Origin: Ktedonobacteraceae bacterium
GTDB taxonomy: Bacteria; Chloroflexota; Ktedonobacteria; Ktedonobacterales; Ktedonobacteraceae
Assembly: GCA_035653615.1 (NCBI GenBank)
Contig: DASRBN010000012.1
Span: 124,001-188,000, forward strand
DNA: 64,000 nucleotides
Reading direction: 5' to 3'
Shown: positions 17,252-25,985 of the stretch, piece by piece
Numbering within the stretch: position 1 is the stretch's first letter
How the letters are laid out: each line of letters opens with the position of its first letter
Translations under genes and position numbers: made by a program
The notes under the pieces: generated by a model
The model's input: the letters and a program-made list of their open reading frames with translations, nothing else
Databases searched by the model: none
Told to the model about the DNA's origin: nothing

Positions 17252-17668
17252 ATGAGCGAGGAGACAATAGCCTCTCATAAAGGCGATGGTTTACTGTCAT
17301 CACTTGCCGGCCATAAATTTATCCAGCTCACAACCTTCCGTAAGAACGGCGAGCCTGTAGCAACGCCGGTCTGGTTTGTGGCCGAGAACGGCAAGCTCTA
17401 CGTGACAACCAACGGCAACGCAGGAAAAATGAAGCGCATACGCAGCACCGGGCGCGTGCTGCTTGCGCCAAGCGATCCCCGTGGAAAGCCCCTTGGTGAG
17501 CGGGTCGAGGTCCGCGTGCGCGAGGTGCCCCAGGAGCAGCATCGCGACGTTCATGCTCTATTAGCCCGCAAGTATGGCTTCCCCTACCGCGTGTTTGCGT
17601 TCATACACATCTTTATCGGATGGAAGCGCAAGGCAAAACGAACGTACCTTGAGATCGAGCCAGCATGA
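17252..17668 (+). CDS. PPOX-class (F420-dependent-type) oxidoreductase
   Basis: 138 residues of the pyridoxamine-phosphate-oxidase-like split barrel. KFIQLTTFRKNGEPVATPVWFV and the KLYVTTNGNAGKMKRIRSTGRV segment match the PPOX class F420-dependent enzymes common in Actinobacteria and Chloroflexota. These use F420, FMN or haem to reduce small molecules. As the third gene of the HpaB unit it may reduce a ring intermediate, but this is a guess. The gene ends one base from the end of the convergent quinone-oxidoreductase gene. Confidence 0.82.
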   Translation: MSEETIASHKGDGLLSSLAGHKFIQLTTFRKNGEPVATPVWFVAENGKLYVTTNGNAGKMKRIRSTGRVLLAPSDPRGKPLGERVEVRVREVPQEQHRDVHALLARKYGFPYRVFAFIHIFIGWKRKAKRTYLEIEPA

Positions 17669-17669
17669 T

Positions 17670-18650
17670 CTACTCAAAGGTCAACAGCACCTTGCCGAAG
17701 GGCCGGCCCTCCATCAGGTAACGCTGCGCCTCTGCCGCCTGCTCCAGTGGAAACGTGCGGGCGACAAGAGGCTTGACGCGGCCTTCCGTCCAGAAATTGA
17801 AGATGGTACTGAAAGCCTGCTCGCGTATCTCGGGCGGCGTGGTGACGGTGCGATGGCCTATAATGTGAGGCTCCTTGGCCAGGAAGTCGCGGGGAATATT
17901 GAATCGCGCCTCCGAGCCTGCCGAATCACCTATCAGCACGATTATGCCTCCCACCTTGATCGATGCCACCACCTCTCCAAGAATATGCCCACCCAGGCTG
18001 TCTATCGCCAGGTCAACGCCTTGATTGTTGGTCAAGCGTGCCACACCATCACGCAGCCTCTCCTGCGACAGATCGATCACATCCTCGTAGCCAAGTTCGC
18101 GGGCCTTTTTCGCTTTTTCGGAAGACCCAGCTGAGGTGATAACGCGAGATGCGCCCTGAACAAGGGCAAGCTGGATGACGGCATTCCCAACGGAGCCGCC
18201 TACGCCGGGCGATAAGACCACCTGCCCCGGTTGAAAGCCGCCCTTGTATGTGAGAGCGAGTTGAGCCGCCTCGTAACCGGTGCGCAGCGCGGCTGCTTCC
18301 AACTCGCTCTTGCCGTCCGGGATAGGTTGAAGGGCCCGGGGAGCAGTTACTACATACTCCTGCCATGTCCCGCCGCGCGGGAGAAAATAGCCGCTCTTGA
18401 ACATCACGCGCGTGCCTATCGGAATAGGTGACTCCCCTGCCACGACAATGCCCGCGCCTTCGTTCCCCAGGATAATGGGCGGCTTCTTCCCCATGGTCAC
18501 GATGCCCCGGCGCATCACGTCGTCCAGCGGGTTAATGGCCGCGGCAGTCATCTTCACCAACACCTGCCCCAGTTCAAGTTCGGGTATGGGCAACTCGACC
18601 AGTTGCAGCCGATCATAGCCCCCAAAATCTGTCACTTGAATAGCTCTCAT
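17670..18650 (-). CDS. Zinc-free quinone-oxidoreductase-type medium-chain reductase
   Basis: 326 residues. GroES-like N-terminus without the four-cysteine zinc motif, then a Rossmann domain with SPGVGGSVGNAVIQ as the NADPH loop. This fits the QOR/enoyl-reductase branch, which reduces quinones or conjugated double bonds. AGGAG lies before the ATG, whose A is shared with the TGA of the upstream propeller gene (TGATG), so the two are coupled in translation. It is the last gene of the long minus-strand unit that starts with gentisate 1,2-dioxygenase. Confidence 0.83.
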   Translation of the reverse strand: MRAIQVTDFGGYDRLQLVELPIPELELGQVLVKMTAAAINPLDDVMRRGIVTMGKKPPIILGNEGAGIVVAGESPIPIGTRVMFKSGYFLPRGGTWQEYVVTAPRALQPIPDGKSELEAAALRTGYEAAQLALTYKGGFQPGQVVLSPGVGGSVGNAVIQLALVQGASRVITSAGSSEKAKKARELGYEDVIDLSQERLRDGVARLTNNQGVDLAIDSLGGHILGEVVASIKVGGIIVLIGDSAGSEARFNIPRDFLAKEPHIIGHRTVTTPPEIREQAFSTIFNFWTEGRVKPLVARTFPLEQAAEAQRYLMEGRPFGKVLLTFE

Positions 18651-19729
18651 CACGCTTCTCCTATGACAAAACCGAATACACGCTGCCAGCGGAATCGCTC
18701 AGGTATTCGCAGGTCAAGCTGCTGCCACGTCACTCCTGTATCGACCGAGCGATAGATGCCCCTGCCGCTGGCGGCATAGAAGGTACCGGGCCGGTGTTCA
18801 TTGGTTGCCAGCACACATGCTCCCGTCCCCCTTGGTTCCGGCAGTCCCTCAGTAACCATCTGCCAGGGAGTACCGGTCGTGCGACGGTAAAGAAAAGATT
18901 CGGCGAATGCAGGGAAATGGGCCTGATTGGGGCCAATCGCTGCCGAAGCGACTATGGTATCAGGGTCTCCCGGATCAACAGCTAATCCCCACAGGTAGTG
19001 ATGCTGCTCCAACCCTTCTGTTTGTGTCTGCCAGGTAGCTCCACCATCACGCGATTCAGCATAGCCGCCACGTGTGAGCACGGGATACTGGCGGCCCTTT
19101 TCATCCTTGCCAAGAATCAGGCCATCTCCACCGGCTGCCTCGTAGACACGTCCCGGCGCCTTCTTATGCGTTCTCAGTGTGTGACCATCGAACTGCGCAC
19201 CCGGCTTGTGATCTTCCCACGTTTGCCCACCGTCAAGCGTGCGCATGACCCCACCCTGTTCAATGGCGAGAAAAAGGCGTCCCGGCTCCACGGGATCAGG
19301 TTCGATCCAGCGCACATGATGGGTGTACGGACGAGGGGGAAAGCTCCAGATCGGCTTCGAGGGGATATCCTGCAAGGCTCGCAGTTCCTGCCAGCTCTCA
19401 CCGCCATCCTCCGAGCGAAACAAGGCGCTCGGCTCAGTTCCCACCCACAGCAGACCATACTTGCCTACCCGCTCGATAGGGCTGATCGCCACCGACATCA
19501 CCTCTGCATACGGGATACCTTCTCCTGCAGGCTGCCAGGTCTCCCCAAAGTCATCGCTGCGCCACAGTCCTTTGCCAAAGGTGCCGCAATACATGCGACC
19601 GGCTCTATGTGGGTCCTGCGCGATGCAATACGTTGGCAGCCCATCCAGTCGAAGCTCAAGCTGCCAGCGCCCCTTTTGCTCCTGCGCTACCAGGAGTGCA
19701 TCCTCCATAGCGATATATAAGGTTGTCAT
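18650..19729 (-). CDS. Asp-box beta-propeller protein, paralogue 2
   Basis: 359 residues, close to the propeller at 28803 throughout (for example VGTEPSALFRSEDGGESWQE is nearly the same in both). Asp boxes: SDDFGETW, SEDGGESW, LDGGQTW, RDGGATW and VDTGVTW. No secretion signal. It is embedded between the TAXI-type protein and the reductase in the gentisate unit, and its stop overlaps the reductase start. Function unknown; its repeated presence beside ring-modifying enzymes is the only clue. Confidence 0.85.
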   Translation of the reverse strand: MTTLYIAMEDALLVAQEQKGRWQLELRLDGLPTYCIAQDPHRAGRMYCGTFGKGLWRSDDFGETWQPAGEGIPYAEVMSVAISPIERVGKYGLLWVGTEPSALFRSEDGGESWQELRALQDIPSKPIWSFPPRPYTHHVRWIEPDPVEPGRLFLAIEQGGVMRTLDGGQTWEDHKPGAQFDGHTLRTHKKAPGRVYEAAGGDGLILGKDEKGRQYPVLTRGGYAESRDGGATWQTQTEGLEQHHYLWGLAVDPGDPDTIVASAAIGPNQAHFPAFAESFLYRRTTGTPWQMVTEGLPEPRGTGACVLATNEHRPGTFYAASGRGIYRSVDTGVTWQQLDLRIPERFRWQRVFGFVIGEA

Positions 19730-19738
19730 GGCTGTTCC

Positions 19739-20719
19739 TCACAAATATCCATGTTCTCGATAGTACCGCTCCGCACCTGCATGAAGTGGAATCGGCACCG
19801 ACCGGCACATCTCTTCAGGCTGCATAGGATAATGCAGCGCGCTCTGGTTGAGCGGGAGCGAGGTATAGCGGGACTCGAAAGCCTGCCGGTCCTCGACAAT
19901 GATGCTCGCCGCCAGGTACGCCACCTCCTCCGGTACGTCCTCACGTGTCACGATCAGCCACTGGCTGAAGTCCACGCAAGGGATGGGCTGCGTTACTCCC
20001 GGCAGTTCCCCAGGCTCAACATTGGCACGCTCGAATCCATAGTGGTGATACAGGCCCTCCAGGATGAGCCGGTGGATGGGGAAAAGCCGGTACGATTTCT
20101 GCCCAAGCTTCGGCCAGAGCGTGATGGCTTCAAAGAAGAGCGCATCCGCCTCTCCACTCGCGAAGCGCTCCAGTGCGGGAAACGGCGTCTCCGAGCAAAG
20201 CCATTGCCCACCCCATTGCTCAAGGTCTTCCCACATCATGCTGTGCGCATTGAGAATCTTCTCGACGGTGTAGCCGATCATGTTGATGCCATCGTTGATA
20301 CCTGTTGCGATGCGCAGCGGCGGGCGCTTAGCAACCAGTTCAGGCAGTGAACGAACGCCATAGCGCTCAGAGGCCCCGGTGCTGATCGCCAGCAATAATC
20401 GATCGCGGTGCGGAAGGGCCGCAAGTGAGCGTAGTTGTGGATGGGTTTCGGGATACGGCCCCAGGCCCTTGAAGGCCATGAGCGCGTTCACACCTGGCGT
20501 AGTGATGGCGATATCTACTGTGCCATCAAGCACGGCATTCACATTATCGAGCATACCTCGCCCGGTGTAGATGACGAAGGTCGAGTTTTTGGCCGTGCGC
20601 CAGCGCATGCCCGTCGCAATCCAACCACAGGCGCTGGTGAGGTTGTCCATGCCCCAGCCGCCCATAAAGCGCAGGTAAACTTCCAGGTCGCTTTTGCCCC
20701 AGTTCAGTTCGGTACTCAT
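19739..20719 (-). CDS. TAXI/NMT1-like periplasmic-binding-fold protein without signal peptide
   Basis: 326 residues resembling TAXI-type TRAP solute receptors (VIYTGRGMLDNVNAVLDGTVDIAITTPG, quoted in part: the TPG-containing loop near residue 75 is typical). It lacks any hydrophobic signal sequence: the N-terminus is MSTELNWGKSDLEVYLRF, and no TRAP membrane genes are nearby. The ATG at 20719 has AGAGGT upstream; the TTG one codon earlier is less likely. A cytoplasmic role is therefore expected. The neighbouring gene at 20764 encodes another binding-fold protein of a decarboxylase family, so this one could also be an enzyme. That is inference only. Confidence 0.72.
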   Translation of the reverse strand: MSTELNWGKSDLEVYLRFMGGWGMDNLTSACGWIATGMRWRTAKNSTFVIYTGRGMLDNVNAVLDGTVDIAITTPGVNALMAFKGLGPYPETHPQLRSLAALPHRDRLLLAISTGASERYGVRSLPELVAKRPPLRIATGINDGINMIGYTVEKILNAHSMMWEDLEQWGGQWLCSETPFPALERFASGEADALFFEAITLWPKLGQKSYRLFPIHRLILEGLYHHYGFERANVEPGELPGVTQPIPCVDFSQWLIVTREDVPEEVAYLAASIIVEDRQAFESRYTSLPLNQSALHYPMQPEEMCRSVPIPLHAGAERYYREHGYL

Positions 20720-20763
20720 CAATCAGACCTCTTTAGAGGATGGAGTATCAGGATCAAAAAACA

Positions 20764-21753
20764 TCATGTGTCACGTGTGGTCTCGGCGAAGAGGCTTTCA
20801 ATGCCCGGACGCGAATCGAGCTGCCCTTCGTAGTGCAGTTGCTCAATAAGCACCTCGAGCATTGTCCGATTCGCGCTTATGCCGGAAGGATAAGGGTCTG
20901 TACCAAAGATCGCTGCCTGCCGTGCGAAATCCCCGCTGGGAAACAGCAAATAGGCTTCGGCAGCTTGCAGTGCCGACTTATAGGATTGTTGCTTGGCCTC
21001 CTCAAACATATCGTAGAGCGCTCGCGCCAGTTGGGGTTGCCGAGCCAGCAAGCGTCGTTGCACGATCACGGTGTGATTGACCGGTGTCGTGCCGGTCTTG
21101 CGAGCAAATTCCGTAATCAATTGCCGGGCCTGCTCTGAATCTAATAGTTTGCGCACATGCTGCCCTTCGCTCACCGGTGCAACCGAGTAGTCACCAAAAG
21201 CCGCGTCAATTTCACCCCGCTTGAGCATTTCGTTTAACGTCGTGCCAGGTTCCAGTTCGAGCACACGTACCTCACGCCCGGGCGGCGGTTCGTGAAAACC
21301 GATCAGCGTGCTGTGACGCTGAGATGGAGACCGGCCATTGATCCAGGTAATATCTTCCGGGCGGATTCCGTAAAGTTGCCACAGCATGATGCGCATCCAG
21401 ATCGAGGCGGTCATGTTGTAATCCGGGAGGCCAATCCGCTTACCGGCCAGGTCGGCCCAGCTTCGAATGCCGGCATGTTCGTTAACGCAGAGTTCCAGCG
21501 GTAGGAATGCCTTAGAGAGGAAGATAGGGAGAGATGTCCATCCCAGGTGCGTCCATTTCGGCCTGTCGTTGACAACCAGGTAGCCCGACAGCGAGAACTC
21601 GAACACATCAAACGGGTTCTCGCCGAGGTGCCGGAGATTGAGGGCGGCAGGATGCCCAAATTCCCAGTCGAACTCTATGTCCTCCGTCCCAACGCTGCCA
21701 TCAAGCAGCGGCTGAAGGCGTGGGTTGTGCATAAAGGCGGCCTTCAAGCGCAT
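20764..21753 (-). CDS. 4,5-dihydroxyphthalate decarboxylase-like protein
   Basis: 329 residues, periplasmic-binding-protein fold without signal peptide. The segment GKRIGLPDYNMTASIWMRIM, followed by YGIRPEDITWINGR, is characteristic of 4,5-dihydroxyphthalate decarboxylases (Pht5 type). FDVFEFSLSGYLV also matches their N-terminal half. That enzyme removes CO2 from 4,5-dihydroxyphthalate to give protocatechuate in phthalate catabolism. The same family also holds uncharacterised members, so the substrate may differ here, perhaps another hydroxylated aromatic diacid. GGAGAG precedes the start. It lies between an ACMSD-type amidohydrolase gene and the TAXI-type gene. Confidence 0.75.
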   Translation of the reverse strand: MRLKAAFMHNPRLQPLLDGSVGTEDIEFDWEFGHPAALNLRHLGENPFDVFEFSLSGYLVVNDRPKWTHLGWTSLPIFLSKAFLPLELCVNEHAGIRSWADLAGKRIGLPDYNMTASIWMRIMLWQLYGIRPEDITWINGRSPSQRHSTLIGFHEPPPGREVRVLELEPGTTLNEMLKRGEIDAAFGDYSVAPVSEGQHVRKLLDSEQARQLITEFARKTGTTPVNHTVIVQRRLLARQPQLARALYDMFEEAKQQSYKSALQAAEAYLLFPSGDFARQAAIFGTDPYPSGISANRTMLEVLIEQLHYEGQLDSRPGIESLFAETTRDT

Positions 21754-21771
21754 AGGTGTCTCTCTCCAGGA

Positions 21772-22770
21772 TTACAACGAGAGCTTCAGCAATCTGGCGG
21801 CATTGCCTCCCAGGATAGCGCGTTTGTCTTCATCGCTGATCGGCAGCTCCTGCACCAGTCGCTTTGCTTTTGGTAGTAAAGGCAGAAGTGGCGGGGCATC
21901 GCTGCCAAACATTACGTGATCAACTCCTACCGTCTGGATGCCACACATCAGAGCGGGAGCATGATAGCTCACACTATCCATGTAGAGCTTGCGCAGGTAA
22001 TAGCTCGGCGCGTGAGAGATAAGCAGCGGTTCATACGTACCGAGGAAATGCGCAAAGTCGCCCAGTTCATAGGCGTAATCCATACGTCCGATGACTTCGC
22101 AGATGCCGCCGCCCAGGTGAGCGCCCACAAACTTCAAGTCCGGCAACTGCTCGAAGACGCCGCGCACGATCATGCGTGCAATCGCCAGGCATTCATCGAA
22201 TGGTCGCCCTATGCTCGAGGTGAGGCGGTACATGCGCATGCATTCTTCGCCGAAACTCGAGGCCGGCGCGTGAATCATGACGGGCACATCCAGACTGTTG
22301 ATGAGTTCAAAGAATGGGCGGGCGCGGTCCTCATCTGGATATGCCCCCTGGTGGCTGGAATTGATAAAGACCCCGTGCAGGCCATACTCGCGAATGGCCC
22401 GTTCGAGTTCCTTGAGAAACTCGTCCCCGCCACCAGGAATCGAACTGGTGAAGACCACGACACGATCTGCATAGCGCTGCTGCACCCCGGCGGCGTACTC
22501 ATTCCAGCGTTTGATGGCCGAGAGCGCCTGCGAGTCCGACATCGTCTTGAGATAATGGATGGGATTGGTGACGACGCAGAAGTCGATGCCGGCCCGCTCG
22601 TGCGCATCGAGCAGCTTCTCGATGGTGAGCGGGCAGTCACCTCGCCATTCAGGTGCCGCAGCTACCTCCGGTGGGTAGATATGCGCGTGCCAGTCGATGA
22701 CCGGCGAGCGGTTCTCCCCTGAATTGTTCAATTGGCTACGCTGAGCGGGTGAGATTTCGCTTCCTGCCAT
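21772..22770 (-). CDS. ACMSD-type amidohydrolase / aromatic decarboxylase-like
   Basis: 332 residues of the amidohydrolase_2 family. Metal ligands are visible: D26-x-H28-x-H30 (DWHAH), H in MIHAP, H in GAHLGGG and D in MFGSDAPP. Members include aminocarboxymuconate semialdehyde decarboxylase and resorcylate decarboxylases, so non-oxidative decarboxylation or hydrolysis of an aromatic-derived acid is likely. The ATG at 22770 lies inside the gentisate dioxygenase gene (43-base overlap). It is favoured because AGGAG sits 9 bases upstream; a TTG at 22731 that touches the upstream stop lacks such a site. Confidence 0.83.
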   Translation of the reverse strand: MAGSEISPAQRSQLNNSGENRSPVIDWHAHIYPPEVAAAPEWRGDCPLTIEKLLDAHERAGIDFCVVTNPIHYLKTMSDSQALSAIKRWNEYAAGVQQRYADRVVVFTSSIPGGGDEFLKELERAIREYGLHGVFINSSHQGAYPDEDRARPFFELINSLDVPVMIHAPASSFGEECMRMYRLTSSIGRPFDECLAIARMIVRGVFEQLPDLKFVGAHLGGGICEVIGRMDYAYELGDFAHFLGTYEPLLISHAPSYYLRKLYMDSVSYHAPALMCGIQTVGVDHVMFGSDAPPLLPLLPKAKRLVQELPISDEDKRAILGGNAARLLKLSL

Positions 22771-23813
22771 CCGTTATTCTCCTGGTAGGCTTGCTCACGA
22801 TAGAAACCGAACGGCTCCTGCATTGGAAAGTCGCTATACGAGAAGAGCACGACTTCTTCATCGCCTGCGACATGCTCATGCCAGGCCCAGGTCGGAACGA
22901 CGAAGATATCGTTCTGTTCCCAATCATGACGCTGGCCGTTGATTACACTATAGCCGGAGCCGCGCGCAACGCAGTAGACGGTGCTGGTGGTATGACGGTG
23001 CGCCTTCGTATGCGCTCCCGGCTTGAGCAATTGCAGGTAAGCCGCGATGGTGGCAAGGACATGCCCACCCGTTACCGGGTTGACATACTCGACAATCGTG
23101 CCATCATACGGGTCTTGTTCGGTCGCCTGAAGGTTCTTCAAGGCCTCGTAGGTGGGCTGCCACTTGTAGACACACAAAGGCGAGAATGGCGTCGTGGGCC
23201 GGTTCTTGACGGGAAGCACGCTTGCAGTGCCAAAGGTGTTCAGCGACTCGCCCTCTGGTCTTGTCACAGGCTGCGCCTCGTCGATTTCCTCGTAAAAGAT
23301 GGGGCGTAAAGCGTTGACAAATGGAAAGTCGAGGCCATCCAGCCAGACCATCGGTTCGCTTTTGCCCTCGTGCCCGTGATCGTGCCACTTCCAGTTAGGT
23401 GTCAGCACCAGGTCGCCTACCTCCATAAAAATCTTCTCACCCTCTACCACCGTGTAAGCGCCATGCCCGCTGAGCATAAAGCGCAGGGCCGAATAGGAGT
23501 GCCGGTGCGCGGGCGCGATCTCGCCTGGCATTAACATCTGCAGCGATGCCACCAGGGATTGGGTAGCTCCCACGAAGCGCCTGCCCGGGTTCTTGAAGGT
23601 GATCGCCCTCCGCTCGGCGCCCTCGCCCAGTTTGACAACCTCGACCGACTTCCGTAGCAGGGGCAGCAAGTCTTTATAATGCCAGACGTACCCAACCTCG
23701 TCCGGTTTCGGCTCGGTCTGCTGCGACTCCGCCAGCTTCCAGAGAGGGATAACGTTAGCCTGCTCCAATGACTGGTAATACTGTGCAGGATTGACTGCTG
23801 TAACTTCGCTCAT
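22728..23813 (-). CDS. Gentisate 1,2-dioxygenase-like bicupin
   Basis: 361 residues with two cupin domains. The first carries the iron ligands H103 and H105 (APAHRHSYSALRF) and a third histidine in KWHDHGHEG around 144-148. The second cupin has AHTKAHRHTTSTVY and WAWHEHV. Length and domain order fit gentisate 1,2-dioxygenase, which opens gentisate to maleylpyruvate with O2; related salicylate or 1-hydroxy-2-naphthoate dioxygenases are alternatives. It is the first gene of the 23813-17670 unit and follows a promoter with paired operators (23890-23957). A salicylyl-CoA route to gentisate is encoded at 31041 and 35958. Confidence 0.88.
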   Translation of the reverse strand: MSEVTAVNPAQYYQSLEQANVIPLWKLAESQQTEPKPDEVGYVWHYKDLLPLLRKSVEVVKLGEGAERRAITFKNPGRRFVGATQSLVASLQMLMPGEIAPAHRHSYSALRFMLSGHGAYTVVEGEKIFMEVGDLVLTPNWKWHDHGHEGKSEPMVWLDGLDFPFVNALRPIFYEEIDEAQPVTRPEGESLNTFGTASVLPVKNRPTTPFSPLCVYKWQPTYEALKNLQATEQDPYDGTIVEYVNPVTGGHVLATIAAYLQLLKPGAHTKAHRHTTSTVYCVARGSGYSVINGQRHDWEQNDIFVVPTWAWHEHVAGDEEVVLFSYSDFPMQEPFGFYREQAYQENNGWQEAKSHPLSVAN

Positions 23814-23889
23814 AAGAGTGTCCCTTTCTCGAATGCTTCAGAAACGTGGCAGGGCAAGCCCTACCTGCCTATCTTTAAACGCATCACGA

Positions 23890-23957
23890 TCCTGTAATAC
23901 GGGAGCATCATCTTGAAATACAGGAAAAGCGTATCACCGCTATGCTCTTCCTGTCAA
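23890..23957 (-). promoter_or_regulatory. Promoter with paired IclR-type operators, gentisate dioxygenase unit
   Basis: Minus strand: -35 TTGACA (23952-23957), 18-base spacer, -10 TACGCT (23928-23933). The operator TCTTGAAATACAGGAAA at 23911-23927 touches the -10 box, and a second copy TCCTGTAATACGGGAGC lies at 23890-23906, exactly 21 bases further downstream. Same layout as at 8539-8608, 27340-27404 and 30043-30112. Confidence 0.75.
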
Positions 23958-23972
23958 GCGCGAACGCATCCT

Positions 23973-25067
23973 TTAGCTTACGGCAGGAGCGCTTGCAGCC
24001 TCCCGCGTAGATGCCTTGAAATGCGGCATCACATGTTTTGCGAAAAGTTCGATTGTGCGCATAGCCTCGGCTTCCGAGATATTGCCAAAGGTGACCTGCA
24101 TCGAAGGTTCCATCTCACCGAAGAGGCCGCGCAAGTAGTTGATGTGCTCCACCACATCATCGGGCGTCCCTACAAAGGCCGTACGATTGTCGAGATTCGT
24201 CTTCCAGGTCTGTGAGGAGATGGCGGAGACGAGTTTGTCGTAGCCGGGATAACTGAGCGAAGAGGTATTCTTCCAGCCGCTGACAGCCTCGGTAAAGACT
24301 TCGAGGTAGGTGGTCATGGGACGTTTGTAGCCCTCGATGGCCTCTTCGCGCGTCTCGGCTATATAGCAGTGGAAGGACATCTGAACCTGCTCTTTACCCG
24401 GTTCATGCCCCGATTCGCGCCATGCCTGTCGGTAGGCCTTCACGAAGTTGCTGGTGCGCTCAAGGCCACCCGCGTAGGGCACGATCATCAGGTTGTAGCC
24501 CTGCCGACCGGGCCAGGTGAACGACTCTTCCGAGGATATCGCCGCTATCCAGATCGGCGGATGAGGCTTCTGGTAGGGGCGCGGCATGGAATGTACGTCG
24601 CGAAGATGATGGAAGCGCCCATCAAAGGTCACACGATCTTCCGTCCATAGACGCTTGATGACCTCAATGCCCTCCTCGAAGCGAGCGCGGCTCTCATCCA
24701 TAGGTATATGGAACGCTTCGAACTCATCGGGGATGAAGGCACGTCCGAATCCAACATCCAATCGACCCTGGCTAATGTTGTCCAGCATCGCCAGCTCACC
24801 TGCTAGCTTGATAGAATTGTTGAACGCGGGGATCACCGCTCCTGTGATGGGACGCATATGCTTCGTGCGGGCCGCGATAGCCGCCAGCAGAATGCCTGGA
24901 TTGGTAGAGTAGCCTCCATATTCGTGAAAATAGTGCTCGACGGTCTTGACCGAGTCAAAGCCTAGCGCATCGGCTCGTTCGCAGATACGCAGCGTCTGGG
25001 CAAAGTAATCCGCCGCCGATAGTTCGCTTGAGCGAAAGGCGGGAAAAAAGTTGAGGCCAAACTTCAT
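23973..25067 (-). CDS. LLM-class flavin-dependent monooxygenase
   Basis: 364 residues of the bacterial-luciferase-like fold. Family signs are the MKFGLNFFPAF start, the DSVKTVEHYFHEYGGYSTNPG region and the GRLDVGFGRAFIPDEF loop, as in alkanal or nitrilotriacetate-type monooxygenases. These use FMNH2 from a separate reductase, or F420, to oxygenate their substrate. The gene lies two genes downstream of an HpaC-type reductase on the same strand, a likely partner. Substrate not deducible. Confidence 0.86.
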   Translation of the reverse strand: MKFGLNFFPAFRSSELSAADYFAQTLRICERADALGFDSVKTVEHYFHEYGGYSTNPGILLAAIAARTKHMRPITGAVIPAFNNSIKLAGELAMLDNISQGRLDVGFGRAFIPDEFEAFHIPMDESRARFEEGIEVIKRLWTEDRVTFDGRFHHLRDVHSMPRPYQKPHPPIWIAAISSEESFTWPGRQGYNLMIVPYAGGLERTSNFVKAYRQAWRESGHEPGKEQVQMSFHCYIAETREEAIEGYKRPMTTYLEVFTEAVSGWKNTSSLSYPGYDKLVSAISSQTWKTNLDNRTAFVGTPDDVVEHINYLRGLFGEMEPSMQVTFGNISEAEAMRTIELFAKHVMPHFKASTREAASAPAVS

Positions 25068-25083
25068 AAAAGATATCTCCTTT

Positions 25084-25926
25084 CTATCTCACATAGATAT
25101 CCATCCGGCCTATTTTCTCGATCTCAAAGGTCATCCTATCCCCGGCAGCAATCTTCCCTACACCGGGTGGCGCACCGGTGCTGATGACATCGCCAGGATT
25201 GAGCGTCATGATCCTGGAAATATAGGCAATCATCTGCGGTATCTTGACCTGCATTTCTCTCGTGTTCACATCCTGGCGTGGTTCATTTTGAGCATTCAGC
25301 CACAGCCGGATACGCAGGTCGTGCGGGTTTCCTACTTCGTCGGCGGTCACCAGCCAGGGGCCGATAGGCGTAAAGCCATCGTAGGATTTGCGAGTAGAGC
25401 GATCACCCTGACCCCGTACTGTTATGTCAAGTACTCCGGTATAGCCCAGGACGTGTTCCAACGCCCGCTCTTCAGGAATGTTTTTTCCGCCCTTGCCGAT
25501 GATGAAACCTAGTTCTGATTCGTGATGGATTTCGGCATCACCAACATCCGGCAGTTCAATCGCATCGCCCGGACCAATAATCGAGCTGGGAGCTTTGAGA
25601 AAAACTCCAAATTCCAGCATCCAGGCCTCATAGGGGCCCCTTGCGGTCATCTCACCTACATGAGCGGCGTAGTTAGCGGCCGCGGCCACAATCTTCTGAG
25701 GCCAGAGCACCGGAGCATTGAGCTTGACTTGAGAGAGCGCTACTTCCTGGCCTCTTGCAGCCTCGGCCTCGATGCGTGGCCGCATCTCATCAAAGTCGTG
25801 GCACAGGCGCAACCACCAGTTGGGCGCGTAACCATTATCCCAGTGCGGTAGCGCCGCCGTCACGTCGATCATCTGTTCGCCTTTGAGAACCCCCAGGCGA
25901 TTGCCATTAAAGAGCGCTAATTTCAC
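25084..25926 (-). CDS. Fumarylacetoacetate hydrolase family protein
   Basis: 280 residues from a GTG at 25926, chosen because AGGAGA lies 6 bases upstream and because VKLALFNGNRLGVL is the normal family N-terminus; an ATG seven codons earlier overlaps this ribosome site. Metal-binding acids lie in HHESELGFIIGKG, and ISTGAPPGVGKI near the end forms the substrate loop. Probable hydrolysis of an acylpyruvate such as fumarylpyruvate, or hydration/decarboxylation of a ring-cleavage product. It differs clearly from the FAH protein at 13055, so the two may act on different intermediates. Confidence 0.88.
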   Translation of the reverse strand: MKLALFNGNRLGVLKGEQMIDVTAALPHWDNGYAPNWWLRLCHDFDEMRPRIEAEAARGQEVALSQVKLNAPVLWPQKIVAAAANYAAHVGEMTARGPYEAWMLEFGVFLKAPSSIIGPGDAIELPDVGDAEIHHESELGFIIGKGGKNIPEERALEHVLGYTGVLDITVRGQGDRSTRKSYDGFTPIGPWLVTADEVGNPHDLRIRLWLNAQNEPRQDVNTREMQVKIPQMIAYISRIMTLNPGDVISTGAPPGVGKIAAGDRMTFEIEKIGRMDIYVR

Positions 25927-25985
25927 CGCATCTCTCCTCGTGTACATGGAAGCAAATGGTAAAACTCAACCCTACAATGTACATC

